From assembly GCA_019416775.1 (NCBI GenBank), contig DXWR01000177.1, forward strand, positions 1 to 6,953: a DNA stretch of 6,953 nucleotides. Direction: 5' to 3'. The notes below the pieces were generated by a model. The model was not told the origin of the DNA. It saw nothing but the letters and a program-made list of their open reading frames with translations, and ran no database searches. Made by a program: the position numbers and the translations under genes. This document shows positions 6,936 through 6,953 of this stretch, in pieces (the first letter of the stretch is position 1; each line of letters starts with the position of its first letter). The stretch is from Oscillospiraceae bacterium. GTDB taxonomy: Bacteria > Bacillota > Clostridia > Oscillospirales > Ruminococcaceae.

Positions 6936-6953
6936 CTGTCTCTTATACACATC
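6936..6953. other. Tn5/Nextera mosaic-end adapter remnant (artefact)
   Basis: The final 18 bases, CTGTCTCTTATACACATC, match the first 18 of the 19-bp Tn5 transposase mosaic end used in Nextera library preparation. Read on the minus strand they encode MCIRDR, a well-known spurious N-terminus in proteins predicted at contig ends. This is library sequence, not genome, and marks the true end of the native contig at 6935. Confidence 0.95.

Noticed and set aside
6936..6953. A real Tn5 or IS50 transposon end
   Set aside because: Only the exact mosaic end is present, at the very edge of the sequence, with no transposase. The engineered mosaic end differs from natural IS50 ends, so library adapter is far more likely.

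Overview
This 6953-base window looks like the end of a contig from a spore-forming Clostridia-type Firmicute, probably of the Oscillospiraceae/Ruminococcaceae sort. That placement is inferred from the gene content: a class III fructose-1,6-bisphosphatase, a SpoVB-type flippase and a CadC-type metal sensor. It also rests on the moderately GC-rich codon use and purine-rich GGAGG ribosome sites. I could not run a database search.

Layout. (1) Positions 4-1956, plus strand: class III fructose-1,6-bisphosphatase (fbp), a gluconeogenic enzyme, followed by a clear intrinsic terminator at 1981-2011. (2) Positions 2031-4595, minus strand: a two-gene metal-resistance operon. An ArsR/SmtB/CadC-family repressor is transcribed first, followed after 12 nt by a Zn/Cd/Pb-type P1B-ATPase. 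Its control region can be read directly: a near-consensus promoter (TTGACA, 17 nt, TATATT) and, just downstream of the predicted transcription start, a near-perfect 10-2-10 inverted repeat that should be the repressor's operator. (3) Positions 4760-6244, plus strand, divergent from the operon: a SpoVB/MurJ-like polysaccharide flippase. (4) Positions 6260-6935, minus strand, convergent with spoVB: the C-terminal part of an unrecognised protein with one membrane anchor. An inverted repeat spanning the spoVB stop codon may terminate transcription from both sides.

The last 18 bases (6936-6953) match the Tn5/Nextera transposase mosaic end. They are almost certainly sequencing adapter, so the contig really ends at 6935, and the apparent N-terminus of the last protein, MCIRDR, is an artefact.

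How the genes work together: the repressor and ATPase form a self-contained efflux circuit. Metal binding should release the repressor, and the pump then exports Zn(II), Cd(II) or Pb(II). Fbp and SpoVB are chromosomal housekeeping and sporulation genes with no evident functional link to the operon. Apart from the adapter, the window looks like ordinary chromosome. I saw no RNA genes, CRISPR arrays, insertion sequences or convincing novel system. The least explained element is the truncated membrane protein at the right edge.
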